From: Gamarada debralockiae | Lineage: Eukaryota; Ascomycota; Leotiomycetes; Helotiales; Hyphodiscaceae | Assembly (NCBI GenBank): GCA_002803225.1 | Contig: NXFV01000371.1 | Coordinates: forward strand, 1-64,000 | Direction: 5' to 3' | Length of the DNA stretch: 64,000 bases | Shown: piece by piece, positions 10,620 through 20,514 of the stretch | Numbering within the stretch: the first letter of the stretch is position 1 | How the letters are laid out: each line of letters begins with the position of its first letter | Notes under the pieces: generated by a model | Databases searched by the model: none | The model's input: the letters and a program-made list of their open reading frames with translations, nothing else | Told to the model about the DNA's origin: nothing | Made by a program: the position numbers and the translations under genes

Positions 10620-11249
10620 ATGACACTCCTCGAGACAATTATCCACAAAGTGGAACAACAAGTAGAGAAGAAAACACAGAAAACCAATAACGGCTACGTA
10701 CGTCTCCCCTTCCTTCCCAATCTCCCCATTTACTTTACTAACAAAACCAAACAGGACAACCCACCACCCTACCAACAACATCAATTCGGCAACGCTGCGC
10801 CAGGCGGACTCGTCCAACAAGCTGGAAGATTCGACCAAGGCCCTCAAGGTGGATTCGGTGGCGGACCCGGCCATCACTGTCATCAATCACATCACTCACA
10901 TGGCGGGCACCATGGCGGGCACCATGGAGGTCCAGGAGGATTTAGAGGCGCACCTGGAGGATTGATCCATCATGCGGGAGCAAATAGAGGCGGGTATCAA
11001 AGCGAGTTTGGGGGTGCTCCGGGAGGATTGGTTCATCAGGCGGGCGGGAATGGTGAAGGCCATCATGGTGGTTTTGGAGGACCTGGAGGACACCATGGAG
11101 GCGGCGGGTTTGGGCGACCACAAGGTGGCTTTGGAGGTCCTGGTGGTAGATTTGGAGGACCGGGAGGACATCATGGTGGGCATCATAGAGGGCCAAGTGG
11201 TGGTGGGATGCATGGAGGTGGACCTGGAGGGCCCGGCGGCTTCAGATGA
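10620..11249 (+). CDS. Gly/His-rich repeat protein, about 190 aa
   Basis: The ATG at 10620 starts MTLLETIIHKVEQQVEKKTQ, a short helical head. After NNGY a likely 57-nt intron (10698-10754, GTACGT to ACAG with TTACTAAC) leads to DNPPPYQQHQFG. The intron is a multiple of three and stop-free, so retention would add 19 residues. The body is low-complexity Gly, His, Pro and Arg, with repeated units like GGAPGGLVHQAGG (about four copies) and HHGGHHGG runs. Nothing resembles a secretion signal. His-rich stretches could bind metal ions or the protein could form an assembly, but no family or function is recognised. Similar low-complexity small proteins are common in filamentous fungi. Confidence 0.6.
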   Translation: MTLLETIIHKVEQQVEKKTQKTNNGYVRLPFLPNLPIYFTNKTKQDNPPPYQQHQFGNAAPGGLVQQAGRFDQGPQGGFGGGPGHHCHQSHHSHGGHHGGHHGGPGGFRGAPGGLIHHAGANRGGYQSEFGGAPGGLVHQAGGNGEGHHGGFGGPGGHHGGGGFGRPQGGFGGPGGRFGGPGGHHGGHHRGPSGGGMHGGGPGGPGGFR

Positions 11250-11524
11250 GAGGTTGAATGATTTAAGACGACCAACAATATACCCATTATATAATGTACG
11301 AATGCAAATGTATTCCACTGCCGCTTCAAGTGTTAGTTGCTCGTTCAAGATCTTCAAGAGCCCTGCGGGTGCCGAACACGTGAAATAACATCAAGTTTGA
11401 TGACGCTATGCCTTTTTTCGCTACAACAATGATATAATCGGAAGTAGACAAGGCACTCTCATCTCCCACATTCTCCCAAACGACATTCACCCACCTTCAT
11501 ACTCCTATTCACTCAATCCATTCA

Positions 11525-12205
11525 AATTCTTCCACAGGCCACCCCCCAGAAAGACTTCAGACCCAATCATCCGCTGCATCACCAACTTCGGCTGCCCTAC
11601 CTTTTCGAACAGTTTACAAATCTCCACAGGATGTATATGATGCGACGTCGTCGAAGGGTTCCGAGTGTACTTCCAGTCTTCAAATACTCAGCATAAAACT
11701 CTTTCTACTTGAAAAGTCTCGTCAGATCTCGCTGTGCCAGATCTCTGAGATGAGCGAATTTCGTCGCGAATGCAGCTATGAGGATACCACTCTTTTTAAG
11801 CATGCTCGCACAGTCCTGGATAGTGTGGATTCGTTCATTTTTCTCTAGCAAGTGATATAGAGGAGCCAAGAGGAGCACGATATCATATTGCTCTTCTCTG
11901 AACGCAGAGAAGGTTGAACAAAGCTTGCTGGCGTCTACTTGGATGATATGTGATATGTTCTAACTCTACCTTCTCGTTCTTTGCACATTCTCTTGCCAAT
12001 TTGAGCTCGGAAGACGAGATGTCGGATAGAGTCACTTTGTGGCCGAGTTTGGCTAGCTCGACAGCTAATGAGTGATCAGCGTGGAAGTTCCAATGAAACT
12101 AGATCGATCTGCTGTACCATTTCGTCCTATACCTCCCCCAATATCCGTAATTTCAAGAGTAGAAACTCGAGGGTATTAAGAGATGGAGTTCTGCATTACT
12201 TTCAT
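11525..12205 (-). pseudogene. SAM-dependent methyltransferase pseudogene
   Basis: The minus strand reads MKVMQNSIS, a stop, then YPRVSTLEITDIGGGIGRN (motif I), a well-formed 53-nt intron (12065-12117, GTACAG to CATTAG), and AVELAKLGHKVTLSDISS. A one-base shift near 11945 is followed by VDASKL and YDIVLLLAPLYHLLEKNERI. Another stop after RLFK and a missing base in the TG(K)YTRNPSTTSHHIH region break it again before GQPKLVMQRMIGSEVFLGG. The order matches a class I type-11 methyltransferase. The two stops and two shifts, with an intact intron, suggest a fairly recent loss. The original substrate is unknown. Confidence 0.7.
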
Positions 12206-12801
12206 TGTGATTTAATATTCAAGCCGGCCCATCGCGCACGCCCATCCCATCCTTAAAATACGAGTAACTTCCTCACTCCACCTACTACGCAAATTCCTCT
12301 CCAAAATTGACTGTCCGCAAGATTTGAGCGCGGAATTCTGCCGAGACAGTTGGTTCGTGGTATTCATGTGGCTATAGTGACTGCGCGAAAGCCACACACG
12401 TAAGACATTCATTGGTCGCAACTCTCGTCCACGATTTCTACGGTATTGGTCCTAAATGTTTCTCCAGGAATGGGTACTTGTCAACTTTCCCCGAAATCTC
12501 CACCTATACCCTCCAAATGCCCAGCCTCATGGCGCTGTCAATCCAGTACCAAGCGTTGACCCACTGCAGCATTCAATGCTTTCAGCGCACTGCATTAGCT
12601 TAGACTCTTCAGAAATTCATCGACCAATCTCCTCCATGTTTTAGATATGCTCTTTGTCACTTTGAAAATATTTGAGGCGGCTGCCACGTCTTTCCCTGAA
12701 TGCTGCTGCCACCTCCTTATCCCAGCTCTGCTAGCACCCTTCCAGATACCTCTCATCAGACATCTCGCAATCCTTTCTCTATCAGCAAACCGATCCTTGC
12801 A
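12206..12801. other. Intergenic and 5' region of the exonuclease-like gene
   Basis: No independent gene is seen. The frame is open from 12700 into the next gene and would add 34 Pro/Ser-rich residues if an upstream start were used. The ATG at 12802 is preferred because the conserved domain begins 30 residues after it. Confidence 0.4.
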
Positions 12802-13539
12802 ATGGCCAGCGACCTTGTCGACACATGTACCGCTGTGGCAGATCTTGTTGATACCCTGACCGATCTACCCACCAGTCCGCCGTCATTGTATGTTGATGTT
12901 GAAGGGATTAATCTCTCTCAACACGGCTCTATATCCATTCTCCAGTTACTCGTCTCCCCAGACAGTCGGACGTACCTAATCGATATCCACACTCTTGGCG
13001 ATAAAGCGTTTTCAACTGCTGGAGCCACGGGGCAAACTCTGAAAGGGATTCTGGAGTCTGACTCTATTCCTAAAGTCTTCTTCGACGTCCGCTGCGACTC
13101 TAATGTACTGTTCCGCCATTTTCGTATCAACCTTGCTGGTATCCATGACATCCAACTCATGGAGCTCGCCACACGAAACTGGTCCAAGAAGTTCATTAAT
13201 GGACTGTCTAAATGTATCGACAGAGATTTGTCCTTGACTGCAGGCGAGAAACAGGCGTGGATAGGAGCCAAGGAGAAAGGACGGAACTTATTCGCTCCCG
13301 AGCGTGGTGGAAGTTACGAGGTGTTTAATGCTCGTCCGTTGTCCAACGACCTATTGTTATATTGTATTCAGGACGTCCAGTTCATGCCAAAGTTATGGCG
13401 GCATTACGATTCCAAAATAACTCCGAAATGGGCAGAGAAAGTGCAAAAGGCTACGAAGGAACGGGTGGACTTGTCGCAGACAGCGACGTTCAACGGCAAC
13501 GGAAAACATATGGCTTTGGGACCATTGGGCTGGGCATAG
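12802..13539 (+). CDS. 3'-5' exonuclease domain (DEDD, RNase D-like) protein, 245 aa
   Basis: This intronless ORF from ATG 12802 encodes a ribonuclease H-like 3'-5' exonuclease fold of the RNase D/EXD type, which trims nucleic acid 3' ends with two metal ions. Motif I is LYVDVEGINLSQHG (Asp and Glu about residues 31-33). Motif II is VFFDVRCDSNVL (about 94). Motif III is LLYCIQDVQFMPKLW (Asp about 193), with a Gln-Asp pair in place of the usual Tyr-x3-Asp spacing. No HRDC or helicase domain is attached, unlike bacterial RNase D or WRN. Related solo-domain proteins are widespread in Pezizomycotina and largely uncharacterised. DNA versus RNA preference cannot be decided here. Confidence 0.8.
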   Translation: MASDLVDTCTAVADLVDTLTDLPTSPPSLYVDVEGINLSQHGSISILQLLVSPDSRTYLIDIHTLGDKAFSTAGATGQTLKGILESDSIPKVFFDVRCDSNVLFRHFRINLAGIHDIQLMELATRNWSKKFINGLSKCIDRDLSLTAGEKQAWIGAKEKGRNLFAPERGGSYEVFNARPLSNDLLLYCIQDVQFMPKLWRHYDSKITPKWAEKVQKATKERVDLSQTATFNGNGKHMALGPLGWA

Positions 13540-14084
13540 GATAGCATCCATAAGGGATTGTAACCGACATACTCATGTGCTTGAAGGCTCGAGTGTTTCT
13601 TTGGACCACGTTCCTTTCTGTAGGTAATCAGCAATAGAAGCTATTCTCAAGTTGGACCACTTTTGCAACCGCGGTCGCACCCAACTGCTAGTAGGATTGT
13701 GAAGCACCGCCCAACAGAATTATGCGCAACATATATATCAACCATCAATTCCTTTTAACCACAAGTGCTCTCTGGGATATTTTTGTATCCGTTCCAATCT
13801 CTCCTCTCAGGTGCCCTCTTTTTTGGCTCACTCAAAATCAAATGCGGTCTCCTCTCTCCAAGCTCTTGCCAACTGGCGTCGTCCCTCGTGTGTCATAGTA
13901 GTAGCATCCTCGCAATGAACCGGCGTCTCGTTCAAGTGAAGTAGGAAGTTTGTCTTGTAGGACTAGGCAGAGTAGTAATCGGGGCATGCAGGGAGCCTGC
14001 AGTACCAGACCCAGCGGTGTGTAGACGGGAGAGAACCAGGCTAGTCATATGGTGGTCAAAGTCGACACTATGTATCGCTCACCT
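13540..14084. other. Intergenic, no gene seen
   Basis: This is the 3' flank of the exonuclease-like gene. The minus strand of about 13885-14040 could carry the last exon of the decayed hydrolase (ending PTRQTSYFT), but this is weak. Confidence 0.35.
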
Positions 14085-14420
14085 GTGGCTCGGACCGCAG
14101 CCAGCCGCGCTCCAGACGTAATCGCCATCTCCACAATTTCTTCTTTCACATGCTCAAATGCCCTGCCCCTCGGATCCCAGAACTTGCATACCCCAGTGTG
14201 GTCAGTGTCCAAGGTGATCCTTCTCTCTTGGTCATCTGGTAAGCCCAGGACAGAATCTGACTTCGCTACTACCTATGCGCGAGAAAAGACTTGTTAGTGA
14301 GAATCATGCTCTTAGCAGTCATCAGCAGGAGAACGCAATACCTCAACTCCCTTAGTCTTCTTCGACTCAATAATAGAAATGAAACCGAAGTCCTTGGTTC
14401 GCTGCAGGAAGTCTTGACGG
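14085..14420 (-). pseudogene. Tail of an alpha/beta-hydrolase (DUF676-like) domain, relic
   Basis: The minus strand gives QRTKDFGFISIIESKKTKGV and, after an apparent intron, VVAKSDSVLGLPDDQERR followed by LDTDHTGVCKFWDP. The pattern with SxxLGLPxE, then DADHxxICKF, is the end of the serine-esterase domain that often starts fungal STAND/NLR proteins. The catalytic Ser half is not found upstream, so this is a relic or a badly broken gene. Confidence 0.5.
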
Positions 14421-15339
14421 CTCGTCTCGGCGCAAAGGCTGTTTTTACTCAGGGCATCCACGTAGGGAATCCCTCAATACAGACCCGTACGCACATACAC
14501 CGTCAGATATCCCGCTCGGCGGATCCAGGGTTTTAGAGCCCGCCGAGATCGATTTTGTCGAATGCAAAGCTTGAAATACTTGAATATTGCTGTGACAATA
14601 TTTCATTACAAAAATTATAAAAGCCTTTTCAATGCCAGCTCTCGACCTTAGCTCAAGAATTTCTTCCTTCATCGATGCTCCTACTCAAACCACTCAATCT
14701 GAAGCAAGACGATATCCTCCGATCTGGTGCCCTTCGTGTTCCCACGAACCACAAGCAGTGTAGGCGCTGCTTGGGCCTCTGGTACGCATCGGGGTGACAA
14801 CAACTACGATAATGTCGGAGTCAGCACTTGATCCATAAGGAAAGAAAGATACCTGAGTCGGGTTCATGAGAGACAAGGTTCCGCCTGAAAGACAGCTTCT
14901 CTCGAAATAGATCGGGAGTAGAACTCGCGTATTCGGCCAAGATGGGAACGTTGCTTGGGGAATTACTAACTGTTGACACTCTTGTCATCTCCATCCATTG
15001 GCGTGAAAGCCGTACAGACATGATCGCCCTGACCACTCTGCAACGTTTCAATCATCTTCTGAGAATTGGCATTTGCATCGTCCTGAACACAATCACCATT
15101 CACGCCACACGTTATTCCAAGATACACACCTGCGTTTACGAGTCAAAAGCAGTATCTCTTTCAGTCCAAACAGCAGTGAAGTCACTCGGATCTTCATTGC
15201 GCTTGAGTGAAGAAAAGGAAGATAAACAGTCAGATGATTCTGTCTAGTGGCATTTTTCATTGCGGTATAAACGTACCCTTTGTTATCCCAGACGCTGTGC
15301 AAGATTCCGTACTTCTGTATCGACGTGTCGAGTAGTTCA

Positions 15340-15660
15340 GCACGGTTCCGTTACCAAGATCGTGCCAGACCTCATGTCTATCAGTTCTACGTCTAATAGG
15401 AGAGCTGTTCTGTTCTGCATTCGGACCTCCCACATGAATGCTACCGAGAATGGCCAAATTATGACCGTACCGGCAACGACAATACATGCTGGTACATTTC
15501 CGCTGCTGTAAGTGTAGCCTACTGCTGTGAGTGTGACTCCGGCTAGTTTGACATTGACGCTCCATAAGAGAGCGATAGCCCCGAGGTAGAGCTGAGAGAC
15601 GATGAAGAGGGTGATGGGTTTAATGATAAGATGGATGTTGAAGCTGGTTGAGAGATTGTG
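15340..15660 (-). pseudogene. Unrecognised two-span membrane-protein fragment
   Basis: One minus-strand frame stays open for about 100 codons. It encodes two hydrophobic segments (PITLFIVSQLYLGAIALLW and CIVVAGTVIIWPFSVAFMW) joined by a short loop, then a polar MQNRTALLLDVELIDMR tail before a stop. No start codon or flanking exons could be tied to it. It lies between the HET relic and the hydrolase relic, so it is probably another decayed gene. I do not recognise the family. Confidence 0.35.
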
Positions 15661-15869
15661 GCAGATGAGGTGTGACCGAGTATGTGCGTCGAAGGGCTAA
15701 AGAAGAACGAGCGATGATGGGGAGAACAGATGAGGGAGAATTATCAGGTCTTAATAAACTTGCATTCGTCAGTTCTCGTCTCAAGAGATGGACTGCCATC
15801 TAAGGAGTAGAGCTCCCCTTTCTTTACGCTCTTGGTCGTTTAAGCACTACTGAAGGTTTCACTCCGAGT

Positions 15870-16235
15870 CATGACTTCCTTCATCGCTTCTCCATCCATG
15901 ATTCTATGAACGTAGCTGTAGTGCAGTCAGATTGGATATCTCCAAGTATCCTCAAGGTCTTCAACATACTATTCTCTAATCAGCTCCCAATTCTGACCTT
16001 GGCCTTTCCCCTTGGCATATACACCGTCTTTCCTCCTGGGAAGAGGACGAGAGTGTCGCCTTCCTTGACGCACTTTGGCCCTAGGCCCATGCGGCCACCC
16101 AATGTTAGAACAAACCTCCGTCCCTTGGAAAACTGTAAGCCTGTGCCAGCTCCAGCGTCACCGGCATTAGATGCTTCGTCCTCGACTGTCTTGGGTGGTA
16201 GAGACGTATGTGGTGAGCGCTGTGTAGATAGGCGT
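15870..16235 (-). pseudogene. HET-domain protein C-terminal relic
   Basis: The minus strand reads RRFVLTLGGRMGLGPKCVKE then GDTLVLFPGGKTVYMPRG. After a frame change it gives NWELI and YVHRIMDGEAMKE. This is the conserved tail of heterokaryon-incompatibility (HET) proteins: MGLGP, then GD-V-GG, then YVHGIMDGEA. Stops and at least one frameshift break it, and the N-terminal HET domain is missing. Confidence 0.6.
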
Positions 16236-16623
16236 TTGCCGATCTCAGACTGATCGGCCCTGACCGTTCTTCAGTGTACTGGGAGTTTGACCAGCCGGCA
16301 AGCCCGAATTACCCCATTGCTCAAATTTTGGATTCGAAAATACCTCTTTTTGTTGTTTCAGGGCGAGTCAAACGATATATCTAGTAGCTCCGAGTGAAAA
16401 TGTTGCTTTGTTGTTGGGGCTGTGAAAGCCATACGAGGCTAATGGCAGGGTAGGCGACCTAGTCCGCCTTGCGCCTTGCAGGTTCTCATCTGCTGCCTTG
16501 AAGCCTTTTCTCATTCCGAATATCTTTCTTGCTCTTTCATCTCTTGAGAAATCCCAAAAGCATGCTAGGTTTCAGCAACGATGGCGACCAGCCTTCAACA
16601 TCGCATGCGACAACGAAAAACAG

Positions 16624-17922
16624 ATGCTAGGAGGTCAACCCTCAAACTTGTACTCAATTGACACAGGCTAACATCTTTCAGGTGCTGCACCAGCCTTCTT
16701 TGAACCCATACACAACCACAATCCAGACCCTCACGATCGAAACAAACTCAAAACATATCCCACGAAGGCTCTTGTCCCGTACATTAGAGACGATGAGCAC
16801 CCGAGTTTCAACGGTGCGCAAGGAGCAGTGTACAGAGCGACTTTGACAGCGACATCAGGAATGCTACGGCGCGCCCGTGTCGAGGCTTTCGCAGTGAAGG
16901 AAATACATCTGGGTGACATACGAGCGAAGGAGAGATTGCACAATGAGATAAAGCACCTTCAACTCTGCGACCATCCAAATATTTTAAGGCTGCGAGAGGC
17001 ATATACCATCGACCAAGAACAATGGCTCAATACCACCTTCCTAGTGACCGAGCCATGGGCCCAGGCATCCCTCCAGAGATTCATTGAGAGCATTGCCAAT
17101 TCTACGGATGGAAAAAGTTCACTTTGCCTCTGGTATACACCGCACCACCTTGATCCTTGGCCAAGCATCGTTGAGCAATGTATCCTTGGACTCAGGCACC
17201 TGCACGAGAACTCAATTAAACACAAGGATTTGAAGCCTGATAATCTGCTCTTGTTGGATGAATCAAATGGCGATTTTTTACTCCCCAAAGTTCGTCCAAT
17301 CATTGCCGACTTCGGCATCAGTAAGGAGTATGTTGTCGGGGCCATTACAACCTTTCAAGGAACCGATCAATACCTAGCACCAGAGCAGGTTGCTAAAGAG
17401 TCTAGCACCCCGTTGTCGGATATATTCTCTCTTGGATGTTGCTTTGCATGGATTCACTCTATTTTGTGCTCTAAGCCTTGGGAAAGAGGACAACTGGAAC
17501 AAGAGGATGACCAAAATCTTTTCCAGCTCGAAGAGCTGGTTTGTGTAGGATTTTCCTCCGCTGCGGACCGTATTCCAGAGCTTTTGAGGGGCTTGCGCCG
17601 TCATGAACTGAGCCCAAAGACACCCGCGGTCGTTGACTTCCTTTGTACTATGGAAGGAATGATCGCAGCTATGCTCACTATAGCTCCTGCGGAACGAGCA
17701 TCCTTAGAAAGTCTATTGCAGGAGCTCGCTTCATTCGAGGCAAATTGCCATTCATTTAACGAGCAGAAGTTCATTGACCTATGCGTAAGTAGCGGACGCA
17801 ACACGGAAGTCATTGAAGTCGACGTCTCCAACGTTTCAACAGATGGTGAATCCTTCAAGCTCATCCGAGAGGCTATCACAGCTTCGTTCGCTCTCTCGAT
17901 ACTTTTAACCTCAGATGGCTGA
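16624..17922 (+). CDS. Ser/Thr protein kinase with HKD catalytic loop, 416 aa as annotated
   Basis: The model is join(16624..16633,16682..17922), with a 48-nt intron carrying a GGCTAAC branch site. Exon 1 is just MLG plus one base. Kinase motifs follow: glycine loop NGAQGAVYRA, catalytic Lys in AVKEIHL (about residue 75), Glu in HNEIKHL, catalytic loop KHKDLKPDNLLL (about 183, HKD for HRD), ADFGIS (about 213) and YLAPEQ (about 236). A DPWPSIVEQCILGLRHLHE segment precedes the loop, as in a fungus-specific kinase group. The frame ends at 17922, but a second frame, open from 17849, continues into what looks like the true C-terminus (next entry). A one-base indel near 17880 therefore probably separates them. 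Substrates are unknown. Confidence 0.75.
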
Positions 17923-18458
17923 CGGGCGGCCTTGCGGTCACTGATGTTAAATACATCAAATTTGTAATGAGTGACGGCGTGTTCGGGATTCTGGATGGAC
18001 CAAATTCGCTACCGCCACAATCGCTCGTTAAAGCCAAAGAATATGAGTTTGAGCCCAGTCAACCAACGGAGGCACCAGTTCCTCGCTCTGTATTCATCCA
18101 CTCCCTCTATAACCACCAATCGGCGGAAAGGTTTTGGTTTCAACGTATCCCAAAACAACGACGATTTACGGATCTTCGAGCCAGGCAGGATGATAGAACG
18201 AGGCTGCGTTCGAATGATGTTCGATGGGGAATACAGATAATCGGACGACAAATAATGGGGCCGGACCACTTATTGGGATGGATCTCAATCTCACTCATTG
18301 CTTTAGTCCTAGTGAATGGCTGGGCCCTGAACGCAGACGACAATCTCTCTATAGCGTTTAGTTTATTATCCTTGTTTATAGCCATCCTATCTATATTTAT
18401 TTCTGCTGGTTGGACCCCAGATCCTTTCCTTGTTGGGACTAGTCTTCCTACAGGATAA
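17849..18458 (+). CDS. C-terminal membrane-anchored part of the kinase, in a shifted frame
   Basis: This frame is open from 17849 and reads SFVRSLDTFNLRWLTGGLAV, DVKYIKFVMSDGVFGILDGP, SLVKAKEYEFEP and FIHSLYNHQSAERFWFQRIP. It ends with two hydrophobic spans (LLGWISISLIALVLVNGWAL and IAFSLLSLFIAILSIFISAG) just before the stop. The first ATG is at 17967, yet the upstream codons look coding and continue the kinase. It is best read as the same gene interrupted by a one-base difference, either a pseudogenising mutation or an assembly error. It may instead be an independent 163-aa membrane protein from 17967. The family is not recognised beyond similarity to other fungal proteins with a DGPN motif. 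Confidence 0.5.
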
Positions 18459-18507
18459 AGAAAGCTCTACCCCGCTTTGAATTTTTTACACTCCTTAGAT
18501 ATCTACA

Positions 18508-18649
18508 TAGTCAAGAATTTACGATATTTCACCCCGAAAACGGTCCCAACTGACGTTTCATTCTGGTCACTGAGAAGCTGAGGACGGACAAGAGCAATGC
18601 CTGTTGTTTTAAACGGTTTTCGAGCGAAATATCATAGAATTCTTGACTA
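18508..18649. mobile_element. MITE-like element A (142 bp)
   Basis: Terminal inverted repeats run about 37 bp with mismatches. The left end is TAGTCAAGAATT followed by CGATATTTC and CGAAAACGG, and the right end is its complement ending AATTCTTGACTA. It has no coding capacity. Its right terminal TA is also the target site of the next element. Confidence 0.65.
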
Positions 18650-18837
18650 CAGTAAAACCTCGTTATAAGGATACTTGATATAAAGATACCCTACTAAAAT
18701 CCTTGGTAATAAGGATCGATCCTCTGGTCCCGCAGGGATTATTTTTGGTGAAGCCTACCAAAAAGCTAAGGATATATCCTCTTGATATCCTTAATTTTTT
18801 CCGGTCCCAAGGGTATCCTTATATCGAGTTTTTACTG
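18650..18837. mobile_element. MITE-like element B (188 bp), pogo/Fot-type ends
   Basis: The element begins CAGTAAAACCTCG and ends with the inverted CGAGTTTTTACTG, flanked by TA on both sides. CAGT termini with TA duplication are typical of pogo/Fot members of the Tc1-mariner superfamily. The inner arms (TATAAGGATAC) also pair. It is non-autonomous. Confidence 0.7.
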
Positions 18838-19037
18838 TAGCTGATGTCTAAGGAGCTGAAAATACAAGAGGGGAAGAGATCTCTTATACCACAAAAGAGG
18901 AGGAAATACAGGCTATACTCGATTAGGCAGTTTCAACCACCTCTTTCTTATTTAATATAGCTTGTATTTCTTTCTTTCTTTAAGATAAAGGACTCATTTC
19001 CTTCCTTGGTTTTTTACGCTTCTTAAATAACTAGCTA

Positions 19038-19467
19038 CAGTACAACCACTATATAAGAATATCGTTTGGAATCGCCTGCATATTCTTGTAAGGGAGGTAT
19101 TCTTATGTTAAGGGAATTGATCAATTTGGCCTAAAATATCGTAATATCGTCGTTTGATGAATGAGCTCTTGCTGTGTCCCTAGAGCGTGTGTTTGATTGT
19201 GCTTTCGAATGATCAATCGATCAGCATCAGTAAGAGCTCTGCGACGCTTTTTCTCCTCTATTCTGATGATACTTGTGGTGATAATGTTATAAGAATATCA
19301 AGGCAAAATTAGGTGAGATCCAAGGTTCGGGACCCCGATTAGATACGAATATTCTAATAAGCGAGGTTATTCTTATTGGCTCACCTAAAAAAAAAAGGGG
19401 ACCAAAGGACATATTCTTATTGGTCAGGTATTCTTATATACAGTATTCTTATATAGAGGTTGTACTG
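19038..19467. mobile_element. MITE-like element C (430 bp), CAGTACAACC ends
   Basis: TA flanks an element whose inverted ends are CAGTACAACC then CTATATAAGAATA. No transposase frame lies inside. A truncated inverted copy lies at 23452-23610. The ends resemble those of element B in their CAGT start and ATAAG core, which suggests mobilisation by a related pogo/Fot transposase. Confidence 0.75.
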
Positions 19468-19680
19468 TATTCTCATCGATGCAGGACATTGTGTTTTCGG
19501 TGTTACTAATGATGCCTAGCCTAGTAGGCCCCTCTCCTCCGAACCACATTCCGAAGACGACGAAACACCGCTTAGATTGGAGATGAGGTCTTCCATATTT
19601 CTTTGGACACCTTGGACCTTGCCAAGATTGTCTGGCTTGAGTAGAGTTGGGTTTCCCTTCCAAGAAATCTTGGAGGACGC

Positions 19681-19941
19681 TAAAGATACATCATAGCTTG
19701 GTGTTGATCAGGTCGCAGAATCCTATTATGGCCAGCCCCACCAGACTTCCTTCCTTCCTGTATTCGCTTTCTTTCACGCCTCCAAGCTTGCTGAACTGAC
19801 TGCTTGTTCTCGATATAGGGCTGCAGTCGTAGGTTTCTCATCAGGGTTCTTACGTAACCACTCGAGAGCCTGTGCCGTTTTGACCTCGATAGGTTGGTCA
19901 CGGATATGGGTAGTCTGATTTGCGGAACTTAGTCGAGCCAT
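19681..19941 (-). pseudogene. Transposase N-terminal fragment (pogo/Fot-like HTH)
   Basis: The minus strand from ATG 19941 reads MARLSSANQ, then KTAQALEWLRKNPDEKPTTA. After a frame change it gives YIENKQSVQQAWRRER and GAGHNRILRPDQHQAM. This resembles the helix-turn-helix head of fungal DDE (pogo/Fot-like) transposases. The frame breaks and the DDE core is absent, so it is inactive. It may be a relative of the enzyme that mobilised the nearby MITEs. Confidence 0.45.
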
Positions 19942-20149
19942 TCTTGATGGGTGTTTAAAGAATGGATTAATTATATTGGTAGGAATTACATATAAAATAA
20001 AAAAGATTCGTTACAAGATTCGCGAAAAGCGTCACCCTGCGTTCGCCGACTATAGGGAAGGGCCCCTGTAGGAGAGAACGCTAAGGCGTTAGCGGCCGAC
20101 TATTACGCTTTCAATCAAATTTAATCGTCGGCGAGCGCCGACTATTATT

Positions 20150-20430
20150 GGATTAATCCAACAACACTCGACCGATTCATCCCTCCGCACCAGACTGCAC
20201 AATCCAAACTACCTCGACCGATTAATCCTACCTGCCTCAGACTGCGCAATCCAACAATACTTCGACTGATTAATCTCTCCGTCCTCAAACTGCGCAATCC
20301 AACAACGCTTCGACTGATTAATCCCTCCTGCCTCAGACTGCGCAATCTAGCCGCACTTCGACCGATTATTCCCTCCTGCACAATCCAACAACTCTTCGAA
20401 TCCGAATCCCTTCTGCCCCCGGCTGCACAA
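20150..20430. repeat. 48-bp tandem repeat (about 5 diverged copies)
   Basis: The units share the order GCGCAATCCAACAA, CTTCGACTGATTAATC, CCTCC, CCTCAGACT. Copies near 20180-20390 are spaced 48 bp apart, and the outer ones are more diverged and partly deleted. Because 48 is a multiple of three, the minus strand shows an open frame with a 16-residue repeat. It is probably a minisatellite rather than a gene. Confidence 0.65.
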
Positions 20431-20514
20431 TCCTAATCACAGATTTGGCTTTTTTGGCTTTCTTTCTGCACCAGTTGCTCACCGACACAAGTAAGAGAGA
20501 ATATCAGCCTTATA

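Noticed and set aside
20145..20381. Minus-strand frame encoding a 16-residue repeat as a gene
   Set aside because: The frame is a consequence of a 48-bp minisatellite and lacks a promoter, splice signals or homology.
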